A stretch of 64,000 nucleotides of DNA from Azospira sp. I13 (GCF_003112695.1 NZ_BFBP01000007.1:124001-188000), one strand, 5' to 3'. Shown: positions 27,003 to 36,667, counted from the stretch's first letter. Notes: generated by a model from the sequence alone, not told the origin. Program-made: numbers and translations.

Positions 27003-28487
27003 ATGGCCGCATACAAGGAAAGCAGACGCTGCAGCCGCGAACTGCTGTCGGACATTCCCCTGCTCAGCGGGCTGGCCGAGCCCGTCATTGCTGAATTACT
27101 GGCCGCCAGCCGCGTGGTGAGCCTGAAGGCCCATGAGTACCTGTTCAACATCGACGGGCCGGTCAAGGAAGCCTTCATCCTGATCCGGGGCACCCTGCGG
27201 CGCACCACCCGGCTGGCCGGCGAAGCGGTGAAAACCCTGGAACTGATCCAGTCCCCCCAACTGCTGGCACCGGGCGAGGTCCTGGGCGCCGAACGCTATC
27301 TCTCCGATTGCGAAAGCCTGGGCCCCTGCATTGTCCTGGTGGTGGACACCTGGCGTCTGCGCGCCATCATCCGTCAGGATCTGACCCTCAGCAGCCGGGT
27401 GATCCAGCTCCTGGCCCAGCGCCTGCGGGCCACCGAATGCGACGTCACCAGCTACCACTACGGCCTCTCCGCCACCCAGCGGGTCCTCGACTACCTGCTG
27501 GGCCAGGCCGGCGAGGCGGTGAAATCCGCCGGTGAAACGCCGGTGACGCTGCAACCCAGCAAGAAGATGATTGCCGCCCGCATCGGCATCACCCCCGAAT
27601 CCTTCTCCCGCTGCCTGCGGGAATTGACGGATTGCGGCCTGATCGTGGTGGATGGCCGCACCCTCTACATCCAGAACGCCGCCCTGCTCGACATCGAACC
27701 CGGCACCCTGGGCCAGCGCATCAGTTTTTCCCGACGCGCCCGGGCTGAAATCATCCGCCCCAGGAAGCGCCTCTCCGCAGGCGCCCTGGTCAATCTGTGT
27801 GGCCGCCTGCGGTTCCTGTCCCAGCGTCTAGCCGTCGCCTGGGGGCTGCTCTGCACCGGCCTGCCGCCTGCCAAATATCTGGTCCGCCTGCGCCAGCTTG
27901 GGAGCGAATTCGAGCGGGTCCTGAAACGCCTGGAGGGCCTAACTCTTGAGGCGCCCCTGGCCGAACGATTGGCCGGGGTCGAGGATGCCTGGCCAGCCTA
28001 CCAGGCCCTGCTGGCCGACCCGGACGCTACCCCTGCCAAGGCCCCGGCCCTCCTGCGGCACAGCGAGGTGCTGCTCGCGGCGACGGAACAGCTGACCCGG
28101 ACAGCCGTGGAGTCCGCCGACAATCCGGAAGCCCGCTACGTCAACCTGGCCGGCCGCAACCGCATGATCTCCCAGCGCATGGGCAAGCTGTTCCTGTTCA
28201 GCGACTGGCCGGACTGCGACCAGACCGCGGCCCGCACCATGGACGATAGCCAGGCCGAGTTCGAAGCCAATCTCGATGCCCTGCGAGGCAATAGCCACGG
28301 CATCGCCGAGGTGGCCCTGCAACTGGACGAAGTGGCTGCCCAATGGCGAACCTTCCTCGCCGCCCTGGCGCCGGACCTCAGCCGCACCCGCCGTACCCAC
28401 CACGCCCGGGTGGTGTTCACCGAAGGAGAGCGCCTGCTGCGCCATGTGGACACCACGGTGAAGCTCTACGAGCGCCTGAGCAAATAG
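27003..28487 (+). CDS. Crp/Fnr regulator fused to a NarX/PilJ-like double P-box module
   Basis: 494-residue cytosolic protein with two parts. Residues 15-145 form a cyclic-nucleotide-binding-type beta roll and 180-225 a Crp-type winged helix (SKKMIAARIGITPESFSRCL). The FNR iron-sulfur cysteine pattern is absent. Residues 255-494 are helical and hold two motifs like the P-box of NarX and the PilJ N-terminal domain: VNLCGRLRFLSQRL (263-276) and VNLAGRNRMISQRM (380-393). In NarX this segment binds nitrate/nitrite, but there it is periplasmic; here no membrane segment is seen. Position between nirS and the c551-type gene suggests control of denitrification genes. No strong ribosome site was seen before the ATG. 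Confidence 0.85.
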   Translation: MAAYKESRRCSRELLSDIPLLSGLAEPVIAELLAASRVVSLKAHEYLFNIDGPVKEAFILIRGTLRRTTRLAGEAVKTLELIQSPQLLAPGEVLGAERYLSDCESLGPCIVLVVDTWRLRAIIRQDLTLSSRVIQLLAQRLRATECDVTSYHYGLSATQRVLDYLLGQAGEAVKSAGETPVTLQPSKKMIAARIGITPESFSRCLRELTDCGLIVVDGRTLYIQNAALLDIEPGTLGQRISFSRRARAEIIRPRKRLSAGALVNLCGRLRFLSQRLAVAWGLLCTGLPPAKYLVRLRQLGSEFERVLKRLEGLTLEAPLAERLAGVEDAWPAYQALLADPDATPAKAPALLRHSEVLLAATEQLTRTAVESADNPEARYVNLAGRNRMISQRMGKLFLFSDWPDCDQTAARTMDDSQAEFEANLDALRGNSHGIAEVALQLDEVAAQWRTFLAALAPDLSRTRRTHHARVVFTEGERLLRHVDTTVKLYERLSK

Positions 28488-28494
28488 GCAGGCC

Positions 28495-28508
28495 TTGACC
28501 GGCATCAA
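28495..28508. promoter_or_regulatory. FNR/DNR-type box upstream of the cytochrome gene (distal)
   Basis: TTGACCGGCATCAA matches the FNR consensus with one change, starting eight bases after the stop of the Crp-fusion gene. It forms a pair with the perfect box 60 bases downstream, the same pairing and spacing (61 bases) as at nirS. Confidence 0.75.
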
Positions 28509-28554
28509 GCCCGGCAGGCCCGATCGACGCCGCTACGGCACGCGGGGAGGGCGC

Positions 28555-28568
28555 TTGATGCGCATCAA
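28555..28568. promoter_or_regulatory. Perfect FNR box upstream of the cytochrome gene (proximal)
   Basis: TTGATGCGCATCAA is an exact TTGAT-N4-ATCAA palindrome, with its centre about 68 bases before the ATG. Strong evidence for control by an FNR/DNR-type activator under low oxygen. Confidence 0.9.
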
Positions 28569-28629
28569 GGCTTTCACCACCGGTTGGGGGAGAGTGGCGC
28601 CTCCCATCAACCACAGGAGGAAAACTCCC

Positions 28630-28938
28630 ATGAAACGTACCACGCTCTCCCTGCTCGCCCTCGGCAGCCTGATGCTGCTGGGCAATGCCCAGGCCGACGA
28701 AGCCCTGGCCAAGGCCAAGAACTGCATGTCCTGCCACCAGGTGGCCGTAAAGGTTCTGGGCCCCGCCTACAAGGATGTGGCCGCCAAGTACAAGGGCGAT
28801 GCCGGCGCAGCCGACAAGCTGGCGGCCAAGATCAAGGCCGGCGGCAAGGGCGTCTGGGGCGAAGTGCCCATGCCTCCCAACAACGTTACCCCTGAAGAGG
28901 CCAAGAAGCTGGCCACCTGGGTGCTGTCCCTCAAGTAA
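28630..28938 (+). CDS. Cytochrome c551/c552-type electron carrier
   Basis: 102-residue periplasmic class I cytochrome c. A signal peptide covers residues 1-22 (LLALGSLMLLGNAQA). The haem motif CMSCH lies at about 33-37 and the axial methionine in WGEVPMPPNN near residue 80, both as in Pseudomonas NirM (c551). Such proteins donate electrons to cytochrome cd1. It has a GGAGG ribosome site and two FNR-type boxes upstream, a layout matching nirS 2 kb away, so co-expression and use as the NirS donor is a good inference. The symbol nirM would fit but is not assigned because other c-type donors share this fold. Confidence 0.92.
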   Translation: MKRTTLSLLALGSLMLLGNAQADEALAKAKNCMSCHQVAVKVLGPAYKDVAAKYKGDAGAADKLAAKIKAGGKGVWGEVPMPPNNVTPEEAKKLATWVLSLK

Positions 28939-28995
28939 TTCCGCTAACTGGCCGGTGGAGCGGTGGCCACGCCACCGTTCCAACGTGCCCGACCC

Positions 28996-30711
28996 TCAGC
29001 CCGGCGATGGCACCGTAGCGGCAGCAAACTGCCGTGGCAATTCGACCACGAACTCGGTGCCGTCCGTGCGACTTTCCTCCAGGCGGATGCTGCCGCCATG
29101 CAGGTCCACCACCCGCTTGACCAGATACAGCCCCAGCCCCGTGCCCGGTGCACGTGCTGCGTTGGTGCCTCGCACATAGCTCTGGAAAAGCGCCGGGCGC
29201 GTGGCCGGGTCGATGGGTTCCCCCTCGTTGCAGACACTGAAGCACATCCTCTCGGAACCTCCCGCCACACTCAGGCGAACCGGGGTGCCTGAGGGGGAGT
29301 AACGCAGGGCATTGACCAGCAGGTTACGCAACGCTACCTGCAGCAGGTCCCGATCTCCTTGCAAGGCGGTTTCGCCATGAACCGTCAGCCGCACCCGGCC
29401 CTCGTCATCCACCTGCTCCAGCAACTCGCGTCACAGCGCAGCGGCATCAAGGGATACGGGCTTCAAGCTCAGAGCCGCATCGTCCAGCCGGTCCTTGGCC
29501 AGCAGTTGCAGGGTAAGGTTGCTGAGGTGTCCGACGGCAGCGCGGATGCGCTCAATGCGCCGTTGGGTCTGTATCCCCGGCTCATCTTCCACGCCTTGCC
29601 GCGCCCCCGGCTCTGCCGTCAGGACCGCCAGGGACTGGGCAGCGGCATCGATCACCGCCAGGGGCGTACGCATCTCGTGAGAGAGCATGGCTACCAGCCG
29701 GCCCTGCTCGCGGCGGGCGGCCTGCGCCTGGGTCATGCGCTGTTCCGCCAGCAGGGTGCGGGCCTGGTCCAGCTCCCGCTGCTTGCGATGCCACAGGAAG
29801 GCCAGGAGGGCGATCAGGGCGGCCACGCCCAGGGCCTTCCAGATAAGGGAGTAGGCCACCCCCTGGTGCACATTGATGGCCACGTGCCGGTTGGAAACCG
29901 CCTCCCGCTCCTGCAGGGTGACGCTGCGCACCCCCTTGTCGAGAATGTCCCGCAACAGGGGCTCGCTCTTCAGCACACCGATGCGCAGCTCGTTGGCGTA
30001 TTCGGGAATCTGCCCGGCGATCTTCAGGTTGAAGTGGCCTTCCTTCTTGATGGTGTAGGCGGCGACGATGAGGGAGCGCATGGTCATGTCGGCCCGGCGC
30101 GAGGCGACCAGTTCGATGGCCTCCGGCTCGCTGCCGGTGAGGATCACCCGCAGGTTGGGGAAGTCCCGGCGGATGCGTTCCTCCACCATGGTGCCCCGCG
30201 GCAGGGCGATGCTTTCGCCGCTCAGGGCGTGGGGCTCGGCGATGAAGCCGTGCTCCTCCCGGGTGATGAAGACATTGGGGTCGCTGAAAATGGGGTCGGT
30301 GAAGATCAGCCAGGCATCCCGCGCCGGCGTCTGGTTGAGGAAGCTCATCAACTCGCAACGGCCAGCCTTGGAGGCCGCCAGGCTTTCGTCCCAGGACGCC
30401 ACCGGCAGCAGCTCGATGCGCAGCCCCACCCGCCGGGCCACCAGTTGCACCAGATCGGCGCCAATACCCTCGTGTTCCCCCCGGGCATTGATGCGCTCGA
30501 AAGGCGCCCAGTCCGGATCAACGCACAGACGCACCCGGGGATGGCGCTCCAGATAGGCCTGCTCCTCGGCAGTCAGGACAACACTGCCCGTCGCCATGCC
30601 GCCATCCGCCGGCTGGGCCACCAACTCGGCCGCCGAAGCCGGCGCCTGCAGGATGGCCCCCAGTAGGAGAGGAAACAAGCAGCGCAGCAAGTTGGGCAGG
30701 GGGTGAGACAT
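28996..30711 (-). pseudogene. Substrate-binding-domain sensor histidine kinase interrupted by in-frame TGA
   Basis: The reading frame starts at 30711 with a signal peptide (1-28), a periplasmic SBP_bac_3 domain (about 50-275), a transmembrane helix (293-307) and a HisKA domain with phospho-acceptor His345 in SHEMRTP. A TGA at 29431-29433 stops it at residue 426. The same frame continues without shift as RELLEQVDDEGR and encodes a complete ATPase domain with N-box NLLVNALRYSP and GTGLGLYL, ending at 28996. One base change separates this from an intact BvgS/EvgS-like kinase of about 571 residues. It may be a nonsense mutation, an error, or, less likely, a split kinase restarting at TTG 29424. 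No response regulator is adjacent. Confidence 0.87.
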
Positions 30712-30782
30712 GGCGCGAATTATACGCAGACATCATCCCCACCCTGCCCTGGGGCAAGCCCTAGCTTGCCAGAGCGGCCTGA

Positions 30783-31211
30783 TCAGGCCGGGACGCCCAG
30801 CACCACGTGGCTGGCCTTGATCAGGGCGGTGGCCCGGCTGCCTTCCTGGAGGCCCAGTTCGACCACCGCCTCGTTGGTCACCACGGCGTGCACCTGGGTG
30901 CCGCCGGCCAGGGCCAGCACCACGTCAGTATTGATGGCACCCCGGGTGATCTTCTGCACCGTGCCCGGCAACTGGTTGCGGGCGGAGAACCTCACCGCGC
31001 CGTCGTCAGCCATGAGGATGACCCAGGGCGCCTTGACCAGGGCGAAGGCTTCCTTGCCCAAGGCCAGGCCCAGTTCCCTGACGCTGGCCTGGGTGACGAT
31101 GGCGACCAGCTTGTCGCCGCCGCCGGTAGTGATTTCGATCTCGGTATTGATGGCACCGGCGGTAATGGCACTCACCTTGCCGGAAAAGACGTTACGGGCG
31201 CTGGTCTTCAT
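30783..31211 (-). CDS. Molbindin-like di-Mop (TOBE) protein
   Basis: 142-residue cytosolic protein made of two tandem Mop/TOBE domains (about 1-70 and 73-142), each starting TSARN or FSARNQ and containing the G-x-V-x-x-I-x-x-GAINT core. This is the molbindin pattern, a storage or buffering protein for molybdate. The ATG at 31211 has an AAGGAG ribosome site; the frame upstream adds twelve unrelated residues. It is divergent from modE across 213 bases with two ModE-like sites, so molybdate-dependent repression is likely. The same domain type is repeated in ModE, ModC and the ModE paralogue nearby. Confidence 0.92.
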   Translation of the reverse strand: MKTSARNVFSGKVSAITAGAINTEIEITTGGGDKLVAIVTQASVRELGLALGKEAFALVKAPWVILMADDGAVRFSARNQLPGTVQKITRGAINTDVVLALAGGTQVHAVVTNEAVVELGLQEGSRATALIKASHVVLGVPA

Positions 31212-31247
31212 GCTGAACTCCTTTTTGATTCGGGTTATTTTCAATTG

Positions 31248-31271
31248 CGCTATTTACTACATAATATCGCG
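31248..31271. promoter_or_regulatory. ModE-like operator near the molbindin gene
   Basis: CGCTATTTA (31248-31256), six bases, AATATCGCG (31263-31271): the half-sites and 24-base length match the ModE operator pattern CGnTATnTA-N6-TAnATAnCG, with deviations in the inner bases. It lies 37 bases upstream of the molbindin start. Confidence 0.6.
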
Positions 31272-31381
31272 CATGGTTCTTGCGTGATGAAACGCAGTCT
31301 AGGTCGTTCCGTTGCATAAGTTCAACCATAGCGCTGCAAATCCCCGAGGTGGTGCATTGATGGCCGCCCATGCACCAGAAT

Positions 31382-31405
31382 GGCTATGTAGTTTTGTATA
31401 TTTCG
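31382..31405. promoter_or_regulatory. ModE-like operator near modE
   Basis: GGCTATGTA (31382-31390), six bases, TATATTTCG (31397-31405) fit the same 24-base operator pattern. Its end is 20 bases before the modE start, well placed for autorepression of modE and the modABC genes that follow. Confidence 0.65.
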
Positions 31406-31424
31406 CGACAAGAAAGAGGCGGTG

Positions 31425-32243
31425 ATGTCCCAAAATCAACAGAAGCTGGTCGGCAAGCTGGCCCTGGAAACCGAGTTCGGCCCCTTTCTCGGCGATACCC
31501 GCATCCGCCTGCTGGAGGCCATCGACACCCACGGCTCCATTTCCCAGGCGGCCAAGGCCGTGCCCCTCTCCTACAAGGCAGCCTGGGATGCGGTGGACGC
31601 CATGAACAACCTGGCCGACGAGGCCCTGGTGGTGCGCAGCACCGGCGGCCGCAATGGCGGCGGCACCCGGCTCACCGACTATGGGCGCCGCATCGTTGCC
31701 CTCTACCGGGCCGTGGAGCAGGAATACCAGGGCGCCCTGGACCGCCTGACCCACCACATGGGCGAAGTCAGCGAGGGCGACGTGCGCCAGTTCCAGTCCC
31801 TGCTGCGCCGTCTCTCGGTGAAGACCAGCGCCCGCAACCAGTTCGTTGGCAAGATCAGCGGCCTGCGGGATGGTGGGGTGGACATGGAGGTGCGCATCGC
31901 CCTGGATGCCGACACCGAGGTGGTGGCCATCATCACCCGGGAATCGGTGGAGAACCTGGGCCTCACCCTGGGCAAGGAAATCTGCGCCCTGGTCAAAGCC
32001 TCTTCCCTGCTGCTGCTCACCGAGGGCAGCGGCCGCATCACCGCCCGCAACCAGCTGTGGGGCGAGATCAGCCACATCCACGACGGCCCGGTGAATGCCG
32101 AGGTCACCCTGGCCCTGCCCGGCGGCAAGACCGTCACTGCCGTGGTCACCCACGGCAGTGTGGAGACCCTGGAACTGGCCCCGGGCAAGAAGGCCTGCGC
32201 CGTATTCAAGGCCTCCAGCGTAATCCTCGCCGCCACCGCCTGA
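31425..32243 (+). CDS. modE: Molybdate-responsive regulator ModE
   Basis: 272-residue ModE: an N-terminal winged helix (about 20-90, with GSISQAAKAVPLSYKAAWDAVDAMNNLA in pieces) followed by two Mop domains starting TSARNQF (near 131) and TARNQLWG (near 204). ModE binds molybdate and represses transport genes while activating molybdoenzyme genes. Two possible starts, GTG 31422 and ATG 31425, are adjacent; I used the ATG. It heads the modE-A-B-C cluster, with modA 30 bases downstream. Compared with the second ModE-like protein at 35.6-36.4 kb, its DNA-binding helix is intact. Confidence 0.95.
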   Translation: MSQNQQKLVGKLALETEFGPFLGDTRIRLLEAIDTHGSISQAAKAVPLSYKAAWDAVDAMNNLADEALVVRSTGGRNGGGTRLTDYGRRIVALYRAVEQEYQGALDRLTHHMGEVSEGDVRQFQSLLRRLSVKTSARNQFVGKISGLRDGGVDMEVRIALDADTEVVAIITRESVENLGLTLGKEICALVKASSLLLLTEGSGRITARNQLWGEISHIHDGPVNAEVTLALPGGKTVTAVVTHGSVETLELAPGKKACAVFKASSVILAATA

Positions 32244-33053
<810 letters not shown>

Positions 33054-33183
33054 GTTTCCCCCTTGGGTGGCCGGACAGCCTTTCCCCTCAGGACTCCGGC
33101 AGGTCGGCCATCCCTTTTTTCTTCCCCGGCGGATGGGCCATACTCCTCCCGTCCGCCCCACTGCCCACTGAACGCCAAGCCCC

Positions 33184-33864
33184 ATGCCCTTCGGCCCCGA
33201 TGACTGGTCTGCCATTCGCCTGACCCTCAAGCTCGCCGCCACCGCCACCTGCCTGCTGCTGCTCCTGGGCACCCCCCTGGCCTGGTGGCTGGCGCGCACC
33301 CGCTCCTGGTTGAAGGGCCCGGTGGGCGCCGTGGTAGCCCTGCCACTAGTGCTGCCGCCCACGGTACTGGGCTTCTACCTGCTGGTGACCCTGGGGCCCA
33401 ACGGCCCCGTGGGCCAGCTGACCCAATCCCTCGGCCTGGGCCTCCTGCCCTTTACCTTTCCCGGTCTGGTGCTGGCCTCCGTGCTCTATTCCATGCCCTT
33501 CGTCGTACAGCCCCTGCAGCAGGCCTTTGACACTCTGGGGGAGCGCCCCCTGGAAGTGGCGGCCACCCTGCGGGCCTCGCCCTGGGACACCTTCTTTTCG
33601 GTGGTGCTGCCCCTGGCCCGACCCGGCTTCATCACCGCCACCATCCTCGGCTTCGCCCACACTGTGGGCGAGTTCGGCGTGGTGCTGATGATCGGCGGCA
33701 ACATCCCGGACAAGACCCGGGTGGTGTCGGTGCAAATCTACGACCACGTGGAAGCCCTGGAATACACCCAGGCCCACTGGCTGGCTGGCGGCATGCTGCT
33801 CTTCAGCTTCCTGGTGCTGCTGGCCCTCTACGGCAGCAAGGCAAGGAGCCGCCATGGCTTCTGA
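33184..33864 (+). CDS. modB: Molybdate ABC transporter permease ModB
   Basis: 226-residue inner-membrane permease with five to six hydrophobic segments. The cytoplasmic EAA loop that docks with ModC is seen at about 115-140 ([24 protein letters not shown] in pieces), and [16 protein letters not shown] and [17 protein letters not shown] are typical ModB blocks. It lies 130 bases after modA and overlaps modC by eleven bases, so ModB and ModC are translationally coupled. Nothing is missing compared with the family length. Confidence 0.95.
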   Translation: MPFGPDDWSAIRLTLKLAATATCLLLLLGTPLAWWLARTRSWLKGPVGAVVALPLVLPPTVLGFYLLVTLGPNGPVGQLTQSLGLGLLPFTFPGLVLASVLYSMPFVVQPLQQAFDTLGERPLEVAATLRASPWDTFFSVVLPLARPGFITATILGFAHTVGEFGVVLMIGGNIPDKTRVVSVQIYDHVEALEYTQAHWLAGGMLLFSFLVLLALYGSKARSRHGF

Positions 33865-34951
33865 CATGCACAAGGAGACCCCGGCCCTCCGTGCCCGCTT
33901 CCATGTGGCCTATGGGGAATTTTCCCTGGAAGCGGACCTGACCCTGCCGGGCCGGGGCGTCACCGCCCTCTTCGGCCACTCCGGCTCGGGCAAGACCACC
34001 CTGCTGCGGGCCATTGCCGGCCTGGAGCGCCACCCCGGCGCCTACCTGGAAGTGAACGGCGAGGTCTGGCAGGACGGCGACCAGTTCCTGCCCACCCACC
34101 AGCGCCCCCTGGGCTACGTGTTCCAGGAGGCTAGCCTGTTCGCCCACCTGAACGTCGAACGCAACCTCAACTTCGGTCTCAAGCGCATCCCCGCCGCCGA
34201 ACGGCGGGTGAACCTGGAGCAGGCGGTGGAACTACTGGGCATCGGCCCTCTCCTGCACCGCCAGCCGGACAAGCTCTCCGGCGGTGAGCGGCAGCGGGTG
34301 GCCATCGCCCGGGCCCTGCTCACCTCGCCCCGGCTGCTGCTCATGGACGAGCCCCTGGCCGCCCTGGATGGCAAGCGCAAGGCCGAGATCCTGCCCTACC
34401 TCACCCGCCTGCGGCAGGAGCTGGACATCCCGGTGCTCTACGTCACCCACTCCCCCGACGAGGTGGCGCGACTCGCCGACCATCTGGTGCTGCTGGACGG
34501 CGGCCGGGTGGCCGCCAGCGGCCCCCTGGGCGAGACCCTGGCCCGCCTGGACCTGCCCCTGGCGGCCGGCGACGATGCCGGGGTGGTCATTGAAGGTTCC
34601 GTGGCCGGCCACGACGACACCTACCACCTCCTGGCGGTGGACTTCCCGGGCGGACAGGTACAGGTGGCCCATGGGCCGGCGCCCACCGGCACCCGCCTGC
34701 GCTTCCAGGTACGCGCCCGGGATGTCAGCCTCTCCCTCTCGGCCCGGGACGACAGCTCCATCCTCAACCGGGTGGCCGCCACCATCACCTCGGTGGCCGC
34801 CGCCGACACCCCGGCCCACCGGCTGGTACGCCTGGAAGCCGACGGCACCCCCTTGCTGGCCCGCATCACCTGCCGCTCCTGGGATCAGCTGGAATTGCAG
34901 CCGGGCAAGCGCGTGTGGGCCCAGATCAAGGCCGTGGCCCTGCTGGCCTGA
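33854..34951 (+). CDS. modC: Molybdate ABC transporter ATPase ModC
   Basis: 365-residue ATPase of the molybdate importer. Walker [10 protein letters not shown] lies at 41-49, the signature [16 protein letters not shown] near 140 and Walker [13 protein letters not shown] near 160. The C-terminal 75 residues form a Mop/TOBE domain ([15 protein letters not shown] onward), the regulatory domain that senses molybdate in ModC proteins. The start overlaps the end of modB. It is the last canonical gene of the mod cluster; the NifX-like gene follows after about 200 bases on the same strand. Confidence 0.96.
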   Translation: MASDMHKETPALRARFHVAYGEFSLEADLTLPGRGVTALFGHSGSGKTTLLRAIAGLERHPGAYLEVNGEVWQDGDQFLPTHQRPLGYVFQEASLFAHLNVERNLNFGLKRIPAAERRVNLEQAVELLGIGPLLHRQPDKLSGGERQRVAIARALLTSPRLLLMDEPLAALDGKRKAEILPYLTRLRQELDIPVLYVTHSPDEVARLADHLVLLDGGRVAASGPLGETLARLDLPLAAGDDAGVVIEGSVAGHDDTYHLLAVDFPGGQVQVAHGPAPTGTRLRFQVRARDVSLSLSARDDSSILNRVAATITSVAAADTPAHRLVRLEADGTPLLARITCRSWDQLELQPGKRVWAQIKAVALLA

Positions 34952-35155
34952 GTGCTGCCAGGCCGATAGCCGCGGCCCAACGACGGCCCGGCGACAGCAC
35001 TACCCGCAACAGCAACAGGGACGCCATTCTCCGGCATGCCATCGCCGGGATGGCCGTCCCTGCCGCCGCCCAGGCCACCCCTGCCAAGGAAGACGGCGCG
35101 GTACGGAATTCGCTCTGACCGCCCACCCACTTCCCTTTGTAGGACATCCGACACC

Positions 35156-35542
35156 ATGAAAATCGCCATCGCCAGCAGGGACTTCGCCGCCGTTTCCAGC
35201 CACGCCGGCCAGTGCCGCCAATGGCTGCTCTACGACTGCCAGCCGGGCCAGGCCCTGCCCACGGGAGAGCGTATCGAACTGGAGAAGGCGCAGGTGCTCC
35301 ACCACTTTGACGACCGCAGCCCCCACCCCCTGGATGGGGTGGACGTGGTCATCGCCGCCAGTGCCGGCGACGGCTTCATCCGCCACATGGCCAAGCGCGG
35401 CGCCCAGGTGCTGCTCACCGGCGAAACCGACCCGGCGGCGGCACTGGCCCGGGTGCTGGCCGGCGACGTGCTGCCCGATACCCGTTTCGACCCCACCCTG
35501 ATCCTCTGCAAGCTGAAGGACCTGCTTACCTCCCGGCACTGA
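35156..35542 (+). CDS. NifX/NafY-like cofactor-binding family protein in the mod locus
   Basis: 128-residue single-domain protein of the dinitrogenase iron-molybdenum cofactor family. It begins MKIAIASRDFAAVSSHAGQC, matching the NifX/NifB-C fold opening, and has the later GVDVVIAASAGDGFIRHMAKRGAQVLLTG core (in pieces). It is about as long as the nifX product at 20.6 kb but clearly diverged from it. Its position at the end of modEABC, rather than in the nif operon, suggests a link between molybdate supply and FeMo-co carriers. It has two cysteines (C20 and C27 region, and one near 116). Exact ligand unknown. Confidence 0.85.
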   Translation: MKIAIASRDFAAVSSHAGQCRQWLLYDCQPGQALPTGERIELEKAQVLHHFDDRSPHPLDGVDVVIAASAGDGFIRHMAKRGAQVLLTGETDPAAALARVLAGDVLPDTRFDPTLILCKLKDLLTSRH

Positions 35543-35559
35543 ACCCTGGCACCTGCCGC

Positions 35560-36441
35560 CTAACCAGGAATGCCCAGCAGCACGGCAGAAGGCCGAAAGG
35601 CCAGCCAGGCCGACTGGCCGGCGGCAAAGACCTCCGCCAGGTCCGGCCCGGCATTGGCCACGCCGGTCAGCCCGTGGCCCAGGTCGATGACGATTTCCCG
35701 CCGCCCACCACTGCTGGCCACCCGCTGCACCGTTCCGCCCAGGCGGTTGTAGTCGGCGTATTCCGGCCCCTCGGCACTCCCCAGCACCAGGGTGGCGGAA
35801 GCCTTGACCAGCGCCACCAGTTCCTGGCCCGGCGCCAGGCCCAGACGATAGCTGCTCTCGGGCGTGACACTGGCCCGCAGGCTGTGGCCGCCGGGGAGTT
35901 CGAGAAAGACGCTATCGAGCAGCGCCCCTCGCTCCAATACCGCGACCCGGCCGAAAAACTGGTTGCGGGCGCTGGTGCGCACCGCCACCCGCTCCAGCAA
36001 TTGCAGATCGGCGTCGAAGTGACCGCCACAGCGCTGGCGCAGCAAAGCCCGCTCCTCCGCCAGGGCCACCAGCACCATGGCCAGGCGCCGTCCCCGGGGC
36101 GTCAGGCGCAGCAGGCCGCCCTCCCGGGGCGCATCCTGGGCCTGCGGAGCACTCCGGTCACCGTCCATGCCGCCGGCTGCCCCTTCCCAGGCGGCCAGGG
36201 GTTCGCCGGCCAGGTTATTCAGTTCGTCGGCCGCCCGGCGCGCTTCAGCCGCATCCGCAGCGGCGACGGCCAGGGCTTCGGTGGCCGCGGCCCGCTCCAG
36301 CCAGGCCAGGCGGCCATGGCCCGGGGCCACGGCAAAGGGGCCGGGAATGGCGGCCGCTCGGGGAGGAAACAAGGGCTGGATACGGCAGGCATCCCGCTGA
36401 TCCGGCAACAGGGGGGCGGGTGAATGGATGGCATCAGGCAT
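35560..36441 (-). CDS. ModE-like protein with degenerate DNA-binding domain
   Basis: 293-residue paralogue of ModE. The C-terminal half has two Mop domains, starting TSARNQFFGRVA (near 155) and with a diverged second copy lacking the SARNQ phrase (DYNRLGGTVQRV). The N-terminal part aligns with the ModE winged helix (PGPFAVAPGHGRLAWLERA against GPFLGDTRIRLLEAI; ELNNLAGEPLAAW against AMNNLADEALVV), but the recognition-helix region is replaced by an Ala-rich stretch, AVAAADAAEARRAADE. It may bind molybdate without specific DNA binding, or bind DNA differently. A ModE-like palindrome lies 14 bases upstream of its start. It converges on the NifX-like gene. Confidence 0.82.
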   Translation of the reverse strand: MPDAIHSPAPLLPDQRDACRIQPLFPPRAAAIPGPFAVAPGHGRLAWLERAAATEALAVAAADAAEARRAADELNNLAGEPLAAWEGAAGGMDGDRSAPQAQDAPREGGLLRLTPRGRRLAMVLVALAEERALLRQRCGGHFDADLQLLERVAVRTSARNQFFGRVAVLERGALLDSVFLELPGGHSLRASVTPESSYRLGLAPGQELVALVKASATLVLGSAEGPEYADYNRLGGTVQRVASSGGRREIVIDLGHGLTGVANAGPDLAEVFAAGQSAWLAFRPSAVLLGIPG

Positions 36442-36454
36442 GGCGGCTTTCCTA

Positions 36455-36477
36455 CGTTATTTTTCGAATATATAACG
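36455..36477. promoter_or_regulatory. ModE-like operator upstream of the ModE paralogue
   Basis: CGTTAT (36455-36460) and ATAACG (36472-36477) are exact outer half-sites of the ModE operator, with AT-rich inner bases. The arms are separated by 11 rather than 12 bases, one short of the Escherichia coli site. It overlaps the likely promoter of the paralogue gene, so control by the intact ModE is expected. Confidence 0.72.
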
Positions 36478-36667
36478 CTGAGCAAAGCTCGTGCCTGAGC
36501 CAGAAGAAAGGGCTATTTAGCCCGGCATATCGAGAAAAATTGGGGAGAAGGCGGACGAAGTAGATCACGCCCCCGGTGGGACGGGCGGCCAACCGGCCCC
36601 GGCTTGGGGCAGCCTAGGAGCGCAGCCGGGGTGTCGGCGCACCGCTCCGGGGCGCTCGCCCCGGCTT

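Noticed and set aside
36640-36666. Hairpin CCGGGGC/GCCCCGG just after the kinase-like gene
   Set aside because: No T tract on the transcribed strand, so I could not call it a terminator.
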